NCBI GenBank assembly: GCA_003612485.1 | Contig: RAZA01000008.1 | Location: forward strand, 62,001-126,000 | Direction of reading: 5' to 3' | Origin: a bacterium D16-50 | GTDB lineage: Bacteria; Bacillota; Clostridia; Lachnospirales; Lachnospiraceae | DNA length: 64,000 nt | Part shown: positions 60,912 through 64,000 of the stretch, in pieces | Layout: each line of letters begins with the position of its first letter | Position numbering within the stretch: position 1 is the stretch's first letter | The notes under the pieces: model-generated | Told to the model about the DNA's origin: nothing | Seen by the model: the letters and a program-made list of their open reading frames with translations, nothing else | Databases searched by the model: none | Program-made: the position numbers and the translations under genes

Positions 60912-62204
60912 ATGGCAGGAAAGACGATCAGAGAGAGGCTGGAAGGCCGAGAGCTGAAGATGGTGTGTGTCTTTTCCATGGCGCTGCTGTTCTTTGCCGG
61001 CGTGGTGGGGATGGCCAAGGAGGGCAGGAGCCTTCGGGAAGCCGCCGAGGGCTTGTGGGTGATCGTGATATCAAGAGATACGCTGATCACGGATTATTTC
61101 GAGCTGGTAGGGTACGGCGCGGCCTTTGTGAACGCCCTTCTGGTGATGTTTCTTGAGTATTGGCTGCTCTGCAGGGAGAAGATGAACTTCACGGGACTCA
61201 CCATGGCGGCGTTCTTTATCAACATAGGATATGCGCTCTGGGGAAAGAACCCGGTGAATATTCTTCCGATTTTATTGGGATCCTATCTTTACGCGAAGCT
61301 GCACAAGGCCCGGCTGGGAAGATATATCTACACGGCGCTTTTCGGAACTTGTCTGTCGCCCTTGGTGACGGAGATGGTGTTCATGCTGCCGTTTCACTGG
61401 GGCGTGAATCTTCTGATAGCGGTGGGAATGGGCATATTGATCGGCTTTGTACTGCCGTCTTTGTCCATGCACACTGCCTCCATGCATATGGGCTACAATC
61501 TGTTTAATGTGGGATTTTCGGGAGGCATTCTGGCCTTTGTCTTGGTCTGCATTCTGAAGGCTTTCGGCATAGAGAGCGAGTCCGTGATGATCTGGAAAGC
61601 GGCAAGCCCTCTTTGGATCGTCATAGGGCTGTATGCCTTTTTTCTGCTGATTTTCCTATACGGGCTATATCTGGAGCGGGGGGATGTGAAGAATGTCCTG
61701 AAGATATGGCAGCATCCTGGCCGTGCCGTGACGGACTTCGTCCTGATGGAAGGCGCGGGCAGCACCCTGATGAATATGGCGCTGATGGGCATTGTCTGTA
61801 CCGCCTACATTTGTCTGGTGGGCGGGGACTTTTCCGGGCCGGTGGTGGGGGCAATTCTCAGTGCCTTCGGCTTTGCCGCTTTCGGCGCCCATGTGAGGAA
61901 TTATGTTCCGGTGCTGGTGGGAGTATTCTTGTCCACCTTGCTGACCCGGTTCGAGCCTACGACGCCCGGCATGCAGCTGGCGGGTATTTTTGCGGTGGGA
62001 CTTTCGCCCCTTGCGGGCCAGTTCGGGCCCATACCGGGGATGCTGGCGGGTATGCTTCATGCCGCCATAGTCATGTGTACCGCCCAGATGTACGGCGGGC
62101 TGAACCTATACAACAACGGCTTCAGCGCAGGCTGGGTCGCAATCATCATGGTGCCGGCGCTGGAAAGCTTCATGCGAGACGCCCGAAGCAGAAAGAAAAA
62201 GTGA
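60912..62204 (+). CDS. DUF1576 polytopic membrane protein
   Basis: 430 residues, about 11-12 predicted helices. Features include FINIGYALWGKNPVNILPIL, SMHTASMHMGYNLFNVGFSGG, GGDFSGPVVGAILSAFGFAAFGAH and TPGMQLAGIFAVGLSPLAG with GGLNLYNNGFSAG. The two related motifs LFNVGFSGG and LYNNGFSAG point to internal duplication, as in transporters. This matches the DUF1576 family as I recall it. The function is unknown. The ATG at 60912 follows AGGAGGTGTGG. Small unknown genes flank it on both sides. Confidence 0.82.
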   Translation: MAGKTIRERLEGRELKMVCVFSMALLFFAGVVGMAKEGRSLREAAEGLWVIVISRDTLITDYFELVGYGAAFVNALLVMFLEYWLLCREKMNFTGLTMAAFFINIGYALWGKNPVNILPILLGSYLYAKLHKARLGRYIYTALFGTCLSPLVTEMVFMLPFHWGVNLLIAVGMGILIGFVLPSLSMHTASMHMGYNLFNVGFSGGILAFVLVCILKAFGIESESVMIWKAASPLWIVIGLYAFFLLIFLYGLYLERGDVKNVLKIWQHPGRAVTDFVLMEGAGSTLMNMALMGIVCTAYICLVGGDFSGPVVGAILSAFGFAAFGAHVRNYVPVLVGVFLSTLLTRFEPTTPGMQLAGIFAVGLSPLAGQFGPIPGMLAGMLHAAIVMCTAQMYGGLNLYNNGFSAGWVAIIMVPALESFMRDARSRKKK

Positions 62205-62272
62205 GGGGCGAAAGGTTTTATGGACGCATGTGTAAGGGGCCAGAAATCCTTCCCGGCGAAGGGCGTTTGAGA

Positions 62273-62316
62273 GAAGAGACGGTACTGGAAACAGTCGCGA
62301 AGAGACGGTACTGGAA
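62273..62316 (+). repeat. 18-bp direct repeat between DUF1576 and the next gene
   Basis: GAAGAGACGGTACTGGAA occurs at 62273-62290 and again, identically, at 62299-62316, a 26-bp period. The second copy runs into the AGGAG site of the next gene. It may be a recent duplication or a paired regulatory site. Confidence 0.75.
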
Positions 62317-62333
62317 TAGGAGAAACAGAGAAA

Positions 62334-62690
62334 ATGCTTCATGAGGAGAGAAAGATATCCAAGATCGTGGAAGAACTGACAGTGTATTTTCTGGCCATCG
62401 GCGCAGACGATGTCAGTTCCGAAATCAAGATAGGGGACGGACAGGCCACCATCTTTTTTCGGGCCAATTACCGTCCGGAATATCAGGAACGGCTGGAGGA
62501 CGTGGAGAAATATCTGAAGGAACAGAAGGATGACGGCGTAGAGGACATCTATTGGGAGCTGGCCGGTTCCGGGGATCCCGGAGAGTCCAGCCAGCTTTTG
62601 CTGGTGGGCCTGATGATAGATAAGGCTCAGGTCAACATTAACGATGGAGTTGTAGAGCTGATTCTTTCAAAGAAGCTGTACAGAGACTAG
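62334..62690 (+). CDS. Small unknown cytoplasmic protein of the DUF1576 locus
   Basis: 118 residues. It begins [31 protein letters not shown] and contains [22 protein letters not shown] and [28 protein letters not shown]. The pattern looks like an alpha/beta domain with a regulatory or ligand-binding role. It has no export signal. AGGAGAAACAGAG precedes the ATG. It ends 11 bp before gmd, so it may be co-expressed with either neighbour. I recognise no family name. Confidence 0.72.
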   Translation: MLHEERKISKIVEELTVYFLAIGADDVSSEIKIGDGQATIFFRANYRPEYQERLEDVEKYLKEQKDDGVEDIYWELAGSGDPGESSQLLLVGLMIDKAQVNINDGVVELILSKKLYRD

Positions 62691-62701
62691 AGGAGAGTAT
62701 T

Positions 62702-63760
62702 ATGGGCAAGGTTGCGCTGATTACCGGCATCACGGGGCAGGACGGCTCCTATCTGGCGGAATTCTTACTGGAGAAGGGATATCAGGTTCATGGTCTGATC
62801 CGCAGATCCTCGTTTTCAAATACCGTCCGCATCGATCATTTGAAGGGGAGGATTGCTCTCCATGACGGCGATCTGTCGGATTCATCCTCCATCCTTCGCG
62901 TCGTAAATATAGTGCAGCCGGACGAGATCTACAATCTGGCAGCCCAGAGCCATGTGCAGGTGTCCTTTGACGTGCCTGAATATTCCGGCGAGGTGGATGC
63001 CATGGGCGTGCTGCGCATTTTGGAGGCGGTGCGTATTTTGAAGCTGACGGAAAAGACCCGAATTTATCAGGCGTCCACCTCGGAGCTCTACGGCAAAGTG
63101 GAGGAGTGCCCTCAGAATGAGAACACTCCGTTTCATCCATACAGCCCCTATGCCGTGGCAAAGCAGTACGGCTTCTGGATCACCAAAGAGTATAGGGAGG
63201 CCTACGGGATGTTTGCCGCCAACGGCATTTTGTTTAATCATGAATCGGAGCGCCGGGGGGAGAACTTTGTCACCCGCAAGATCACTCTGGCGGCAGGGCG
63301 TATCGCAGAGGGGATTCAGGATCATCTGGAGCTGGGCAATATGGATTCTCTGCGGGACTGGGGCTATGCCAAGGATTATGTGGAGTGCATGTGGCTGATT
63401 CTGCAGCAGGAGGAGCCGGAGGATTTTGTCATCGCCACCGGCGTCCAGCATACGGTCAGGGACTTTACGGAGAAAGCCTTTGCCGCCAACGGCATTACAA
63501 TCCGGTGGGAGGGAATAGGGCTGGAGGAAAAGGGATATGACGCCGCCACCGGCAGGATGGTTGTGTGTGTGAACCCTGCATGGTTCCGCCCCACCGATGT
63601 GGACAACCTATGGGGGGATCCTACAAAGGCAAAGACGGTTCTGGGGTGGAACCCCCAAAAGACCAGCTATGAGGAGCTGGTGCGGATCATGGCGGAGCAT
63701 GACAGAGAACTGGCAAGGCGGGAGAGACTTATGAGGCTGGCGGAGCAGAGAGAAAGCTGA
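62702..63760 (+). CDS. gmd: GDP-mannose 4,6-dehydratase
   Basis: 352 residues, extended SDR. The NADP-binding loop is [20 protein letters not shown]. The Arg-rich [25 protein letters not shown] with the catalytic Thr/Ser-Glu, and Tyr150/Lys154 in YAVAKQYG are in place. The family signature [20 protein letters not shown] is near residues 180-200. It converts GDP-mannose to GDP-4-keto-6-deoxymannose, the first step of GDP-L-fucose synthesis. The GDP-fucose synthase gene starts 23 bp downstream. The ATG has AGAGGAG upstream. Confidence 0.96.
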   Translation: MGKVALITGITGQDGSYLAEFLLEKGYQVHGLIRRSSFSNTVRIDHLKGRIALHDGDLSDSSSILRVVNIVQPDEIYNLAAQSHVQVSFDVPEYSGEVDAMGVLRILEAVRILKLTEKTRIYQASTSELYGKVEECPQNENTPFHPYSPYAVAKQYGFWITKEYREAYGMFAANGILFNHESERRGENFVTRKITLAAGRIAEGIQDHLELGNMDSLRDWGYAKDYVECMWLILQQEEPEDFVIATGVQHTVRDFTEKAFAANGITIRWEGIGLEEKGYDAATGRMVVCVNPAWFRPTDVDNLWGDPTKAKTVLGWNPQKTSYEELVRIMAEHDRELARRERLMRLAEQRES

Positions 63761-63783
63761 AAGTATAGAAAGAGGGTTATAGG

Positions 63784-64000
63784 ATGGAGAAGGATGCAAA
63801 AATCTATGTTGCGGGCCATAGGGGTATGGTGGGCTCCGCCATTGTCAGGGAGCTGCGTTGTCAGGGATATACCAATATCGTCACACGCACCCACGGGGAA
63901 CTGAACCTGACCAGACAGGATCAGGTGGAAGCCTTTTTTGCAGAGGAAAAACCGGAATATGTGTTTCTTGCCGCGGCCAAGGTGGGAGGGATCGTAGCCA
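63784..64000 (+). CDS. fcl: GDP-L-fucose synthase, N-terminal part (runs off the window)
   Basis: Partial: the first 72 residues are inside the window and the gene continues past 64000. The start [24 protein letters not shown] has the AGHxGMVGSA loop, followed by [22 protein letters not shown] and [15 protein letters not shown], the diagnostic motifs. The enzyme epimerises and reduces GDP-4-keto-6-deoxymannose to GDP-L-fucose, using gmd's product. It is cytoplasmic and in the same operon as gmd. The rest of the pathway and any fucosyltransferases lie outside. Confidence 0.93.
   Translation, partial: MEKDAKIYVAGHRGMVGSAIVRELRCQGYTNIVTRTHGELNLTRQDQVEAFFAEEKPEYVFLAAAKVGGIVA

Noticed and set aside
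1..64000. Known riboswitches, rRNA genes, insertion sequences or a replication origin
   Set aside because: I looked for T-box, cobalamin, TPP, SAM-type and glycine-type hallmarks, transposase-like proteins and DnaA-box clusters, and recognised none. A covariance search could still find weaker ones.

Overview
The window looks like a chromosomal segment of a GC-rich, spore-forming gut Firmicute, most probably a Lachnospiraceae (Clostridia). The evidence is the B. subtilis-like order hup / S4-domain gene / yabP / yabQ / divIC / spoIIE / tilS / hpt / ftsH, a CotS-family spore-coat gene, frequent GGAGG ribosome sites with GTG and TTG starts, and the gene families present (DUF1576, DegV domains, AraC plus lipoprotein solute-binding proteins, an M60 gluzincin). 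There is no rRNA, CRISPR array, integrase or transposase. Two tRNA genes are present.

Layout. 0-2.4 kb: a minus-strand lipoprotein with a propeller-like region fused to a solute-binding domain. 2.7-11.3 kb: housekeeping plus-strand genes (M3 oligopeptidase, parvulin-like foldase, HAD phosphatase, CCA tRNA nucleotidyltransferase, CotS-like protein, PEGA protein). 11.3-18.9 kb: the conserved DNA-binding / sporulation / division / tRNA-modification / FtsH block. SpoIIE here lacks its membrane domain and is preceded by a 40-bp tandem array of hairpins. 18.9-24.5 kb: a candidate small transcript, then a four-gene signalling module (secreted FG-GAP-like protein, response regulator, histidine kinase, anchored accessory protein) and a cell-wall amidase. 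24.5-28.4 kb: a MATE exporter, tRNA-Tyr, tRNA-Leu, and an AT-rich AlbA_2-domain gene inserted behind the tRNAs. 28.4-48.4 kb: mixed metabolic, transport and acetyltransferase genes, including a MarR-MATE pair with clear operators and an epimerase carrying an expanded 19-residue tandem repeat.

48.5-54.3 kb: a signalling cluster of a lone receiver protein, a hybrid kinase with a C-terminal Hpt domain, and a second hybrid kinase whose C-terminus is a complete DegV (fatty-acid-binding) domain. 54.4-60.6 kb: a 1711-residue secreted M60 peptidase with a dockerin, followed after 9 bp by a membrane-anchored protein with a cohesin-like domain. This could be a minimal two-protein surface complex for attacking mucin-type glycoproteins. 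60.6-62.7 kb: a DUF1576 membrane protein flanked by two small unknown proteins. 62.7-64 kb: gmd and the start of the GDP-L-fucose synthase gene, which make GDP-fucose for surface glycans.

The strongest leads are the kinase-DegV fusion, the dockerin/cohesin-like M60 pair, the truncated SpoIIE with its hairpin array, and the AT-rich AlbA_2 island. All domain calls were made by reading the sequence, without database searches.
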